From Microtetraspora fusca (GTDB taxonomy: Bacteria; Actinomycetota; Actinomycetes; Streptosporangiales; Streptosporangiaceae): DNA of 64,000 nucleotides. The position numbers and the translations under genes were made by a program. The notes below the pieces were generated by a model, which saw only the letters and a program-made list of their open reading frames with translations, did not search any database and was not told the DNA's origin. Of this stretch, positions 52,976 through 63,362 are shown piece after piece. The stretch spans positions 1 through 64,000 of the forward strand of contig NZ_BBYK01000052.1 in NCBI RefSeq assembly GCF_001570365.1, given 5' to 3'. Each line of letters begins with the position of its first letter. Position 1 is the stretch's first letter.

Positions 52976-53605
52976 ATGCCGACGGCAGCGACACCATCCT
53001 GGTCCGGGCGTACGCCCATCCATCCCGACCTGAGGGTCACGAACCACGACCGTGACCAGGTGGTCGAGCACGTCAAGGCGGCCTACGCCGAGGGCCGGCT
53101 GGACAAGTTCGAGATGGACGAGCGGCTGCATCAGGCGATGACCGCGCGCACCCACGCCGACCTCATCCCGATCATGAACGACCTGTACGGCTCACGCGCC
53201 GCCGAGTACGTCCCTCCCGCCCCGCCGCCGGCCCACCACATGCGGGGTCCCGGATACCAGCGGCGGGCGGGATATCCCGCGGCCGGGCCCGTCGACGGCG
53301 GTGACCGAGTGGGGGGAGCGGCGGCGCACCTGCTGACGCTGTGCGGCCTGTTCGTGATCGGGCCGCTGATCATGCTGCTGACCGCCGGCCGGACGTCGTC
53401 CTTCATCAGGAGGCACGCCGTCGAGTCGCTGAACTTCCACCTCACGGTGCTGGGTGCGACGGTGCTGCTGCCCTTCACCGTGATCGGGATCGTGCTCATC
53501 CCGTTCCTGTGGATCCTGGGCTTCGTGCTCGCCGTCGTCGGCGGAGTCTCGGCCATCGCCGGAGGCGACTTCCGCTACCCCCTTACCGTTCGCCTGGTGA
53601 AGTAG
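52976..53605 (+). CDS. DUF1707 and DUF4870 domain membrane protein
   Basis: 209 aa. The N-terminal DUF1707 domain (about 18-62) is recognised by LRVTNHDRDQVVEHVKAAYAEGRLDKFEMDERL. A Pro/Gly linker follows, then a DUF4870 region (about 105-205) with three membrane helices and HAVESLNFHLTVLG, the family core. Similar fusions are common in actinobacteria and serve unknown roles at the membrane. GAAGGTAGG precedes the ATG. Confidence 0.87.
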   Translation: MPTAATPSWSGRTPIHPDLRVTNHDRDQVVEHVKAAYAEGRLDKFEMDERLHQAMTARTHADLIPIMNDLYGSRAAEYVPPAPPPAHHMRGPGYQRRAGYPAAGPVDGGDRVGGAAAHLLTLCGLFVIGPLIMLLTAGRTSSFIRRHAVESLNFHLTVLGATVLLPFTVIGIVLIPFLWILGFVLAVVGGVSAIAGGDFRYPLTVRLVK

Positions 53606-53663
53606 CCCCGGCCCGCCGACCCCGGCTTCCCCACAGTTCCAAGGCCCGACGGCCCGCTGCCGG

Positions 53664-54605
53664 TCACACGGAGGCTGTTACTCCCTCCCGGCGCAGCAGG
53701 GCCGTGGCGATCACGATCTGGGCGGGTCCGAGCGCGCTCTTGCCGTCTTCTATGTCCCATAGGGCGTTCTGCAGTATGCGGCCGAGGGTCCAGCCGATGG
53801 CTCGCTTCCGGTCCAGGCCGAGGACCTCGGTCAGCAGGTCGAAGCGGCGGAGCACGGCGCGAGGCGCATCACCGGTGGCCTCCACCTCGTCCCACCGGTT
53901 GTCCAGCGCCGGGAGCAACTCGAACCCCGGGTCGCCGGCGAGCGGTTCGGGGTCGATGGCCAGCCAGGGCTCCCGTTCTCCGGCCAGGATGTTGTCGTAG
54001 TGCAGGTCCCAGTGCAGCAGGCGGTCGCCGGGCTCGCCGAGCAGTTCGGCCACGGCGGACGCGCAGGTGCGCACGAGCCGTTGTTCGCCGGGAGCGCGCA
54101 GCGCCGGTACGGCCCGGGGGACCTGGTCGAGCATGGCGGAGGCGACGTCGGACAGCCGCCGCAGGCCCTCGGGGGCCGGTACCGAGGTCAGGCGGGCCAT
54201 CAGTTCCGCCAGGATCCGCACGGCCGCATAATCGTCGGCCACCGAGGACAGGGGCCGGGTCGCGTCCAGCCGTTCCAGCAACTGCGTGGCGCTTTCCTCG
54301 TCATGGTCGAGCAGGCGCACGATGCCGTCGCCTCCCCACGCCCGCAGGCCGAGGGCGGTGCCGACGGTCTCCTCCCGGAGCTGCTGCAGCTTGAGCACGG
54401 CGGGTGTCCCGTCGGCCTGGAGGACGGGCAGGACCAGCGACGCCATGCCGTACGCGGCCGGACCGTCGGGCCGCAGCCCCCACCGGTCGAGGAACTCGCC
54501 GCCCACCCGGGGCAGGTCGGCGAGCCAGGCACGCGCCTCCTCGCCCAGCGCGCCATATGACGCGGCGAAGGCGTCAGGAACGTCGATGTACGCGGACGCG
54601 CTCAC
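53664..54605 (-). CDS. APH(6)/hydroxyurea-type antibiotic kinase-like phosphotransferase
   Basis: 313 aa. Aminoglycoside-phosphotransferase fold: a conserved lysine in PAVLKLQ (Lys72), the catalytic loop HWDLHYDN (198-205, Asp200) and the metal motif IDPEP (217-221). The pattern LLHWDLHYDNILAGEREPWLAIDPEP matches the APH(6)/hydroxyurea-kinase family that phosphorylates streptomycin or hydroxyurea in producers. Whether it gives resistance here cannot be told; many such genes act on unknown substrates. The GTG at 54605 has AAGGAGAGG about 5 bases upstream. Confidence 0.85.
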   Translation of the reverse strand: MSASAYIDVPDAFAASYGALGEEARAWLADLPRVGGEFLDRWGLRPDGPAAYGMASLVLPVLQADGTPAVLKLQQLREETVGTALGLRAWGGDGIVRLLDHDEESATQLLERLDATRPLSSVADDYAAVRILAELMARLTSVPAPEGLRRLSDVASAMLDQVPRAVPALRAPGEQRLVRTCASAVAELLGEPGDRLLHWDLHYDNILAGEREPWLAIDPEPLAGDPGFELLPALDNRWDEVEATGDAPRAVLRRFDLLTEVLGLDRKRAIGWTLGRILQNALWDIEDGKSALGPAQIVIATALLRREGVTASV

Positions 54606-54710
54606 GGAGACCTCTCCTTCCTGGGCCCGGACCGGGCGGTGACAACCGGAAAAGACCACGGATGTACGGACTTATCGGGCAGGTGCCAGCGCCCTCACCC
54701 TACCCGGACG

Positions 54711-54739
54711 CGATCATGCTGGATCCGGGCCCATGATCG
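54711..54739. repeat. Inverted repeat upstream of the kinase gene
   Basis: CGATCATG (54711-54718) faces CATGATCG (54732-54739) around GGATCC. It lies about 110 bases upstream of the APH-like start, between it and the end of the ligase gene, and could be an operator or the ligase terminator. Confidence 0.4.
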
Positions 54740-54883
54740 GCACATCAGGGGGTGACACCGCACCTCAGCCGGAGGGCCGGAACCGCACGCCCGGGCCGCT
54801 CTCGCTCACATCAGCCAGGCACGGCGGCTCCTCGCCCAGCAGCGGGGGCTGCGACCACTGCCGAAGGCGTGGACGGATCCCCG

Positions 54884-56410
54884 TCAGGGCATGAGGGCGC
54901 GGAGCGTGGCCACCGTGTCGGCCTCCTCCGGCCGCTTGTCGGGGCGGTACCGCAGAACCCGGGCGAAGCGCAGCGCCATCCCGCCCGGATAGCGGGTCGA
55001 GCGCTGCACCCCGTCGAAGGCGATCTCCACCACGAGCTCGGGCTTCACCGCGACCACCCATCCGTCCGTCGGCCCCTCGGCCAGGCGGAGGAACTGCTCG
55101 GTCTGCCAGGTGAGCAGCTCGTCGGTGAGCCCCTTGAAGGTCTTGCCCAGCATCACGAAGCCGCCGGTCTCCGGGTCGAGCGCGCCCAGGTGCAGGTTGG
55201 AGAGCCAGCCCTCGCGCCGCCCGCTGCCCCACTCGGCCGCCAGCACGACCAGGTCCAGGGTGTGCCGGGGCTTCACCTTGACCCACCCGGCTCCGCGCCG
55301 GCCCGCGGCGTACGGCGCCTGCAGCGACTTGGCCACCACGCCCTCGTGGCCGTGTCGTATGGCGTCGGCGAAGAACGCCTCGCCCGCCTCGGCGTCGGCC
55401 GTTACCAGGCGGGGGGTGACAAGCCCGGCCGGCACGGTGGCGGTGAGCGCGGCGTGCCGCTCCTCGGCGGGCAGGTCGAGCAAATCGGCGCCTCCCACCC
55501 GGAGGGCGTCGAAGAAGAACACGCTGAGCGGCACCGCCGCGCGGACGGTCTCGACGTCGGTGCGGCTCGCCACCCGGCCGGAGGTGACCTGGAACGGCTC
55601 GGGCCGCCCGTCCGGGCGCAGGGCGATGACCTCGCCGTCGAGCACGAGATCGCGCTCCGGCAGCCGGAGCAGCGCCTCGACCAGCTCGGGAACCTGCGGA
55701 GTGATCTCCTCCAGGGTGCGGGTGAAGACGCCGACCCGGTCGCCGGAACGGTGGGCCTGCACGCGCACGCCGTCGAGCTTCCACTCGAGCGCCGCCGGGC
55801 CGCCGATCTTCTCCAGCGCCGCGCTCACGGACGGCGCGCTCTGCGCGAGCATGGGCGAGACCGGCCGCCCGACCTCCAGGTGGAACGCGCGCAGCGCCTC
55901 GACGCCGCCGCGCAGTGCGGCGGCCCCCACGGCGGGCAGCCAGCCGCGCAGCGTCAGCGCCCGCCTGACCTCGGGGGCGGGCACGCCCGCGGCCTTGGCG
56001 ACGGCCTCGATCATCACGCCGTCGAGGGCGCCCTGGCGGAGCTCGCCGCGGATCAGGCGCCGCAGGAAGGACTGCTCCTGGTAGGTGGCCGCGCTGAAGA
56101 GCTCGTCGATGAGCGCCTTGCGCGCCGCCTGCGATCCGGGCCCCGCCTGCGCCTTGATCCGTTCGAAGAGCGAGTCGACCTGGGTGAGGGTGGCGGTCGC
56201 GATCTGGCGCGGCGCCGGTGCCTCGGTGAGTGTGCGCGGTCCCACGCCGATCTGGCGCTGCGGGATCTCGCCGGAGAGATAGGAGATCGCGATCTCGGCC
56301 TCGTCGGGGCCCACCCTGCCGAGGATCTCGGCCAGATGCGCGATCTTGGCCAGCCGCGCCGAGTCCGCCGCCACGGCGGCCGACGTCCGGGCAAGGTCGA
56401 TCAGCAACAC
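54884..56410 (-). CDS. lig: ATP-dependent DNA ligase
   Basis: 508 aa. An N-terminal DNA-binding domain (about 1-180) precedes the adenylation domain with the nucleophile motif KLDG at 211-214 (Lys211) and the later motifs DGEVIA, EGVVAK and [10 protein letters not shown]. An OB-fold follows. It belongs to the non-essential LigB-like ligases of actinobacteria that supplement NAD-dependent LigA in repair. The GTG at 56410 is preferred over one at 56428 because homologues begin with a similar [13 protein letters not shown] and AGGCAGGA lies 7 bases upstream. Confidence 0.93.
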   Translation of the reverse strand: MLLIDLARTSAAVAADSARLAKIAHLAEILGRVGPDEAEIAISYLSGEIPQRQIGVGPRTLTEAPAPRQIATATLTQVDSLFERIKAQAGPGSQAARKALIDELFSAATYQEQSFLRRLIRGELRQGALDGVMIEAVAKAAGVPAPEVRRALTLRGWLPAVGAAALRGGVEALRAFHLEVGRPVSPMLAQSAPSVSAALEKIGGPAALEWKLDGVRVQAHRSGDRVGVFTRTLEEITPQVPELVEALLRLPERDLVLDGEVIALRPDGRPEPFQVTSGRVASRTDVETVRAAVPLSVFFFDALRVGGADLLDLPAEERHAALTATVPAGLVTPRLVTADAEAGEAFFADAIRHGHEGVVAKSLQAPYAAGRRGAGWVKVKPRHTLDLVVLAAEWGSGRREGWLSNLHLGALDPETGGFVMLGKTFKGLTDELLTWQTEQFLRLAEGPTDGWVVAVKPELVVEIAFDGVQRSTRYPGGMALRFARVLRYRPDKRPEEADTVATLRALMP

Positions 56411-56461
56411 ACCGTCATCCTGCCTCACCGCCCCGGCTCTTGCCCATCCGGGGACGGGCGG

Positions 56462-57958
56462 TCAGCTGTAGTGACGCAGCTCAGGCCACAGGGCCCCCCA
56501 CGTGGTGACCGGATCCCGGCACACGGTGACGGGCACGCCCTGCTCCTCTCCGGCCATGCCGTCGACGGACGCGACCTGATCGCAGCGGGCGAACCGCCCG
56601 GTCAGGTAGGACGACGGGGCTCCCACCACGACCGCGACACGGGCCGTTTCGGGCGGCGGCCCCCACCAGTAGAGCTCGTTGTGCGGGCTGTGCACCGTGG
56701 GCAGGCCGTACTCCCCGGCCCACCGGTCGAGCGCTCCGGCCTCCCCGTAGTTGGCGGCGAGCAGGACGGCACGCGCGCGGTCATCCGCCGGAAGCGCGCG
56801 TACGACCGCGGCCACCTGGGAGGCGAACCCGGGCCAGCCGACCGACTCGCGGGCGACCTCGTTCGCCAGCGCGACCGGGGTGCCGCGCAGCGACTCGGCC
56901 GGGATGACCGGCAGGGCGAAGACGACGTTGGAGACCGCCCCCAGGGCGACCGCGGCCGTGACGAGGACCCGCCGCCGGGGCCGTCCGGCGGCCCATTCCA
57001 GCGTGGGCGCGCATCCGGCGGCGAAGAGCAGGAGCAACAGCCCCGCCACGTAGTCCGGGCGCCCACCCGCGTAGAGCACGACCGCGCAGCACAGCGGGTA
57101 CGCGATCGCGAGCGATCGGACGGCGCGGTCGCGCCAGAGCCGGATCCATCCGGCGGCCATGACGGGGACGAGCGGCCAGCTCACCAGGACGAGCTGCAAC
57201 GGGACGAACGTGATTCGGTTGTTGTCCCCCTCATCGACCTTCAGGGCGGCCGCCATCTGCGCCTGCGGCCAGTCGTGGGTGACCTGGTAGACCACGTTCG
57301 GCGCGGCGATCGCCAGCGCGAGCAGCGCGCCGAGCCACAGTCGCGGGTCGCGCAGCGCCGTCCGGGGACCGGCGAGCAGGATCCCGGCGCCGACCCCGGC
57401 GAGCAGCAGCACGATGAGTTGCCGGTTGTAGGCGGCCACGCCCGCCGCCGCTCCAACGGCGAGCCACCAGCGGCCGTCGCCGCGCCGCAGCGCGCGCAGG
57501 ATGAACAGGATCGTGGCCGTCCACAGCGGCAGATCGAGTGTGAGGGTGAGCAGCGCGTGCCCGGCGACCAGCGGGAACAGGCCGGTCGCGATCCCGGCCG
57601 CGGCCATGATCTGCGCGGCGCGGCCCCCGCCCAGCTCGCGGGCCACGCAGGCCACGAGGACGACGAGGACGCCCGTCACCACAGCGGGGACGACCCGAAG
57701 CGCGGTGACGGTGTCGCCGAAGAGCGCGGTGGAGATCCGGGCCACCAGCGGGGTGAGGGGCGGGGTGTCGAAGTAGCCCAGCCGGGGACGCTGCCCGAGC
57801 AGGCGGAAGTAGAGCTCGTCGCGGTGGTAGCCGTACCAGGGGCTGACCGAGAGCAGGACGGCGGTGGCGGCGAGCGCGATGGCGCCGACCGGCCGGAGCG
57901 CGAAGCGAGGAATGGACGGTTCCCGGTCGGTCCGGGTGATCTGGGGGGTCCTGGTCAC
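56462..57958 (-). CDS. GT39-family glycosyltransferase (ArnT/PMT-like)
   Basis: 498 aa with about 11 membrane helices. The first external loop begins SPWYGYHRDELYFRLLGQ, where Asp47-Glu48 is the catalytic acidic pair of the family, followed by GYFDTPPLTPLVARI. Such enzymes transfer sugars from polyprenyl phosphate to proteins or glycolipids on the outer side of the membrane. The acceptor is unknown. The ligase gene follows 51 bases downstream on the same strand. Confidence 0.87.
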   Translation of the reverse strand: MTRTPQITRTDREPSIPRFALRPVGAIALAATAVLLSVSPWYGYHRDELYFRLLGQRPRLGYFDTPPLTPLVARISTALFGDTVTALRVVPAVVTGVLVVLVACVARELGGGRAAQIMAAAGIATGLFPLVAGHALLTLTLDLPLWTATILFILRALRRGDGRWWLAVGAAAGVAAYNRQLIVLLLAGVGAGILLAGPRTALRDPRLWLGALLALAIAAPNVVYQVTHDWPQAQMAAALKVDEGDNNRITFVPLQLVLVSWPLVPVMAAGWIRLWRDRAVRSLAIAYPLCCAVVLYAGGRPDYVAGLLLLLFAAGCAPTLEWAAGRPRRRVLVTAAVALGAVSNVVFALPVIPAESLRGTPVALANEVARESVGWPGFASQVAAVVRALPADDRARAVLLAANYGEAGALDRWAGEYGLPTVHSPHNELYWWGPPPETARVAVVVGAPSSYLTGRFARCDQVASVDGMAGEEQGVPVTVCRDPVTTWGALWPELRHYS

Positions 57959-58033
57959 ACGGTCATCATCGACGGGAACGCCGCGCGGTGGAATCCGGAT
58001 CGGCCGCCGATTCCGGTCCGGAGCGCCGGGCGC

Positions 58034-58066
58034 GGGCCTTCACGACGCCGCGCGTCGTGAAGGCCC
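58034..58066 (-). terminator. Terminator after the FKBP gene
   Basis: Perfect 14-bp stem GGGCCTTCACGACG/CGTCGTGAAGGCCC (58034-58047 with 58053-58066) with a 5-base loop, just past the FKBP stop on the minus strand. Confidence 0.85.
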
Positions 58067-58078
58067 CCGCCCGATCGA

Positions 58079-58453
58079 TCAGCTCACGCCGAGCAGGTCG
58101 ACCACGAAGATCAGCGTCTCGCCCGGCCTGATGGCGTTGCCCGCGCCGCGGTCGCCGTACCCGAGGTGCGGCGGGATGGTGAGCCGGCGCCGCCCGCCGA
58201 CCTTCATCCCGGCGACGCCCTGGTCCCAGCCGGCGATGACCCGGCCGGCGCCCAGCGGGAACTGGAACGGCGTGCCGCGGTTCCACGACGCGTCGAACTC
58301 CTCGCCGGTCGAGAACGCGACGCCGACGTAGTGCACGCTCACGGTGTGTCCGGGCTTGGCCTCCGGGCCGTCACCCTTTACGAGATCGACGATCTCCAGG
58401 TCCTTGGGCGCGTCGCCCTCGGGGAAGTCGATCTCGGGCTTTTCCAGTGCCAC
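58079..58453 (-). CDS. FKBP-type peptidyl-prolyl isomerase
   Basis: 124 aa, a single FKBP domain. Active-site residues follow the pattern VHYVGVAFSTGEEFDASWNRGTPFQFPLGAGRVIAGWDQG, GMKVGGRRRLTIPPHLGYG and LIFVVDLL. There is no signal peptide, so it acts in the cytoplasm. AAGGAGAGCCAG leads into the GTG start. It lies downstream of guaB1 on the same strand, with 140 bases between. Confidence 0.94.
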   Translation of the reverse strand: MALEKPEIDFPEGDAPKDLEIVDLVKGDGPEAKPGHTVSVHYVGVAFSTGEEFDASWNRGTPFQFPLGAGRVIAGWDQGVAGMKVGGRRRLTIPPHLGYGDRGAGNAIRPGETLIFVVDLLGVS

Positions 58454-58593
58454 CTGGCTCTCCTTGTCGTGGTCGTGTCACTCGGGGCCGGGGCCCGATG
58501 CCCTGGCCAACCGGATGACTCTACCGGGCGCCGCCCCGCGGTCCGGGCCGCATGGAAACATCGCCGCGGGCCGGGGTGGACGGCGCCCGGTTG

Positions 58594-60642
<2,049 letters not shown>

Positions 60643-61761
60643 TCACGCCAGCGTGCCCGCCTCGCGCAGCGCGGTCGCGGTGGTGTCGTCCAGCCCCCAC
60701 GGGTCGAGGTCGAGCAGGCGGGTCGCGGGGGCGAGGTCGCTCCGCCCGGCCCCCAGCAGCCGGGGCACGGGCGCGGGCTGAGTGACCCCGTCCACCTCCA
60801 CGAAGGCGCCGCGCGCCTCGTTGTGCGGGTGGCGCGCGGCCTCGGCCATGGAGAGCACCGGGGACACGCAGGCGTCCGACCCCTCGAAGACGGCCTCCCA
60901 CTCGGCCCGGGTGCGGCCGCGGAACGCCGCGGCGAGCCGCTCGCGGATCACCGGCCAGTTGGCCCGGTCGTCGCGGTCGGGCAGGTCGGAAAGGCCCATC
61001 TTCGCCAGCATCTCGGCCCAGAACTGCGGTTCCAGCGCGCCCACGGCCATGTAGCCGCCGTCCGCCGTCTCGTACGTGTCGTACATCGGGGCGCCGGTGT
61101 CCAGCAGGTTCGTGCCGCGCGGACCCCACAGGCCGGACTGCACGGCCTGGTAGAACATCGCGACCATCGCCGCCGCGCCGTCCACCATCGCGGCGTCGAT
61201 CACCCGGCCGCGCCCGGTGCGCTCCCGCTCGAAGAGGGCGAGCAGGATGCCGTACGCGAGCATGAGCCCGCCGCCCGCGAAGTCGCCGACGATGTTGATC
61301 GGCGGCGTGGGCCGCTCGCCCTCCCGGCCGAGCATCGACAGGACGCCCGAGACGGCGATGTAGTCGATGTCGTGCCCTGCCCTCGGCGCCAGCGGGCCGT
61401 CCTGGCCCCATCCGGTCATCCGGCCGTACACCAGACGCTCGTTCACGGCGTGCAGGTCGGCCGGGCCGATGCCGAGCCGCTCGGCCACACCGGGCCGGAA
61501 CACCTCGATCACCACGTCGGCGTTGGCGGCGAGCGTCTTGAACGCCTCCACGCCCGCGGGGGACTTCAGGTCGAGCCCGATCGTGCGCTTGCCCCGGTCC
61601 ATCACGTCCCGGCGCGGCGCGTCGGTGACCGCGGCCACCCGGTCGACGCGCAGCACCTCCGCGCCGTGGTCGGCCAGCATCATCCCGGCGAACGGCCCCG
61701 GCGCGAGACCGGCGAGCTCCAGCACGCGTATTCCGGCCAGCGGGCCCTTCCCGTCGCTCAT
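60643..61761 (-). CDS. CaiB/BaiF family CoA-transferase (alpha-methylacyl-CoA racemase-like)
   Basis: 372 aa. The N-terminal GIRVLELAGLAPGPFAGMMLADHGAEVLRVDR is diagnostic, followed by KRTIGLDLKSPAGVEAFKTLAANADVVIEVFRPGV and the catalytic-aspartate region RVIDAAMVDGAAAM. The start-region sequence and 370-aa size favour the alpha-methylacyl-CoA racemase branch over formyl-CoA transferases. This would invert the 2-methyl centre of branched acyl-CoAs. GAGGAGG precedes the ATG at 61761. It is divergent from the FAD oxidoreductase gene. Confidence 0.88.
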   Translation of the reverse strand: MSDGKGPLAGIRVLELAGLAPGPFAGMMLADHGAEVLRVDRVAAVTDAPRRDVMDRGKRTIGLDLKSPAGVEAFKTLAANADVVIEVFRPGVAERLGIGPADLHAVNERLVYGRMTGWGQDGPLAPRAGHDIDYIAVSGVLSMLGREGERPTPPINIVGDFAGGGLMLAYGILLALFERERTGRGRVIDAAMVDGAAAMVAMFYQAVQSGLWGPRGTNLLDTGAPMYDTYETADGGYMAVGALEPQFWAEMLAKMGLSDLPDRDDRANWPVIRERLAAAFRGRTRAEWEAVFEGSDACVSPVLSMAEAARHPHNEARGAFVEVDGVTQPAPVPRLLGAGRSDLAPATRLLDLDPWGLDDTTATALREAGTLA

Positions 61762-61988
61762 GGGAGCCTCCTCGGCGTCGCGTCCGTACGGCAGGCACAC
61801 GAGTAGAACAAGGTTCGGTGCATCGGCGCAAGTCGGGGCAGGTGCGAAGAAATCGCCGCCCCCCCTGAGGATCACTGATTCCGGCGCCCTGATAGTTTTC
61901 TCGGGCTTAACGTGTCCGGTCTGGTCTGGGATGGTTTCCAGGGATAGCGTTCCCTAGAGACGATCTCTACATTCCTGGGGGTGGTTTC

Positions 61989-63359
61989 ATGCCAGAGCGC
62001 ACGGCCAATATGACCGCCCACGACAAGGCGGTCGAGCAGATCAGGGAGTCGTACGCCGCGATCCCCGAAGGCTCCGCGCCGCGACTGGCGAAGGCCACCA
62101 CGAACCTCTTCCGCTTCCGGGAGCCGGTCAAGACGGCCAAGCTCTCCGCACGTGACCTCGACCAGGTCATCGAGGTGGACCCGGAGCGCAGGACGGCCGA
62201 GGTCCAGGGCATGACGACGTACGAGAACCTCGTCGACGCCACCCTGCCGTACGGCCTGATGCCGTACGTGGTGCCCCAGTTGAAGACGATCACGCTGGGC
62301 GGCGCGGTGACCGGCCTCGGCATCGAGTCCAGCAGCTTCAGGGACGGACTCCCGCACGAGTCGGTCGAGGAGCTGGAGATCCTGACCGGCGACGGGCGGA
62401 TCGTCGTCGCCCGGGAAGAGGGCGAGTACGCCGACCTGTTCCGGGCCTTCCCGAACTCCTACGGCACGCTCGGCTACGCGCTGCGGATCCGGATCAAGCT
62501 GGCCCCGGTGAAGCCGTTCGTCCGGTTGACCCACGTGCGCTTCACCGACGCCGCCAAGTGCATGCTCGCCATGCAGGAGATCTGCCAGAGCGGCGAGCAT
62601 GACGGCGAGCGGGTCGACTTCGTCGACGGCACCTACTTCGGTCCCGACGAGCTCTACGTCACGATCGGCACGTTCGCCGACACGGCGCCGTACGTGTCCG
62701 ACTACACCGGGATGCGCATCTACTACCAGTCGCTGCGCACGCGCACCCGTGACTGGCTGACCGTCCGCGACTACCTCTGGCGCTGGGACACCGACTGGTT
62801 CTGGTGCTCGCGCGCGTTCGGCGTGCAGCAGCCGCTGGTCCGCTCGCTCCTGCCGCGCCGCTGGCTCCGCTCCGACGTCTACCGCCGCCTCGTCGGCCTC
62901 GACCAGAGGTACGGCATGACCGCGCGGCTGGACCGCTGGCGCGACCGGCCGGTGCAGGAGTCGGTCATCCAGGACGTCGAGGTGCCGCTGGAGCGGGGCG
63001 CCGAGTTCCTGGAGTTCTTCCAGGAGCAGGTCGGCATGACGCCGGTCTGGATGTGCCCGCTGAAGGCGACGCGGCAGTGGTCGCTCTATCCGCTGGAGCC
63101 CGGCCGGCTCTACGTGAACTTCGGCTTCTGGGGAATGGTGCCGCTGCCCAGAGGCACGCACGACGGTCATCACAACCGTTTGATCGAGAACGCCGTGCAC
63201 GAGCTGGAGGGGCACAAGTCCCTCTACTCCTCCTCCTTCTATGAGCGGGAGGAATTCTGGCGGCTGTACAACGGGGACGCCTACTGGCCGGTCAAACACG
63301 CCTACGACCCCGGCGGGCGCTTGCTCGACCTGTATGAGAAGTGTGTACGGGGAAGGTGA
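61989..63359 (+). CDS. FAD-binding oxidoreductase, TmsA/BfaA-like
   Basis: 456 aa. VAO/DHCR24-type FAD domain: the segment TLGGAVTGLGIESSSFRDGLPHESVEELEILTGDG (about 101-136) is the flavin-binding core; the C-terminal part carries many aromatic residues. Paired with a cyclopropane-synthase-like methyltransferase 3 bases downstream, it resembles the two-gene system for 10-methyl-branched fatty acids (tuberculostearic-type) in actinobacteria, in which this enzyme reduces the 10-methylene intermediate with NADPH. The assignment rests on gene pairing and domain type. GGGGG lies upstream of the ATG. Confidence 0.85.
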   Translation: MPERTANMTAHDKAVEQIRESYAAIPEGSAPRLAKATTNLFRFREPVKTAKLSARDLDQVIEVDPERRTAEVQGMTTYENLVDATLPYGLMPYVVPQLKTITLGGAVTGLGIESSSFRDGLPHESVEELEILTGDGRIVVAREEGEYADLFRAFPNSYGTLGYALRIRIKLAPVKPFVRLTHVRFTDAAKCMLAMQEICQSGEHDGERVDFVDGTYFGPDELYVTIGTFADTAPYVSDYTGMRIYYQSLRTRTRDWLTVRDYLWRWDTDWFWCSRAFGVQQPLVRSLLPRRWLRSDVYRRLVGLDQRYGMTARLDRWRDRPVQESVIQDVEVPLERGAEFLEFFQEQVGMTPVWMCPLKATRQWSLYPLEPGRLYVNFGFWGMVPLPRGTHDGHHNRLIENAVHELEGHKSLYSSSFYEREEFWRLYNGDAYWPVKHAYDPGGRLLDLYEKCVRGR

Positions 63360-63362
63360 TCA

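Noticed and set aside
54752-58060. 1102-codon plus-strand frame across the ligase and GT39 genes
   Set aside because: Lies opposite two well-supported minus-strand genes and is low-complexity in Arg, Gly and Pro.
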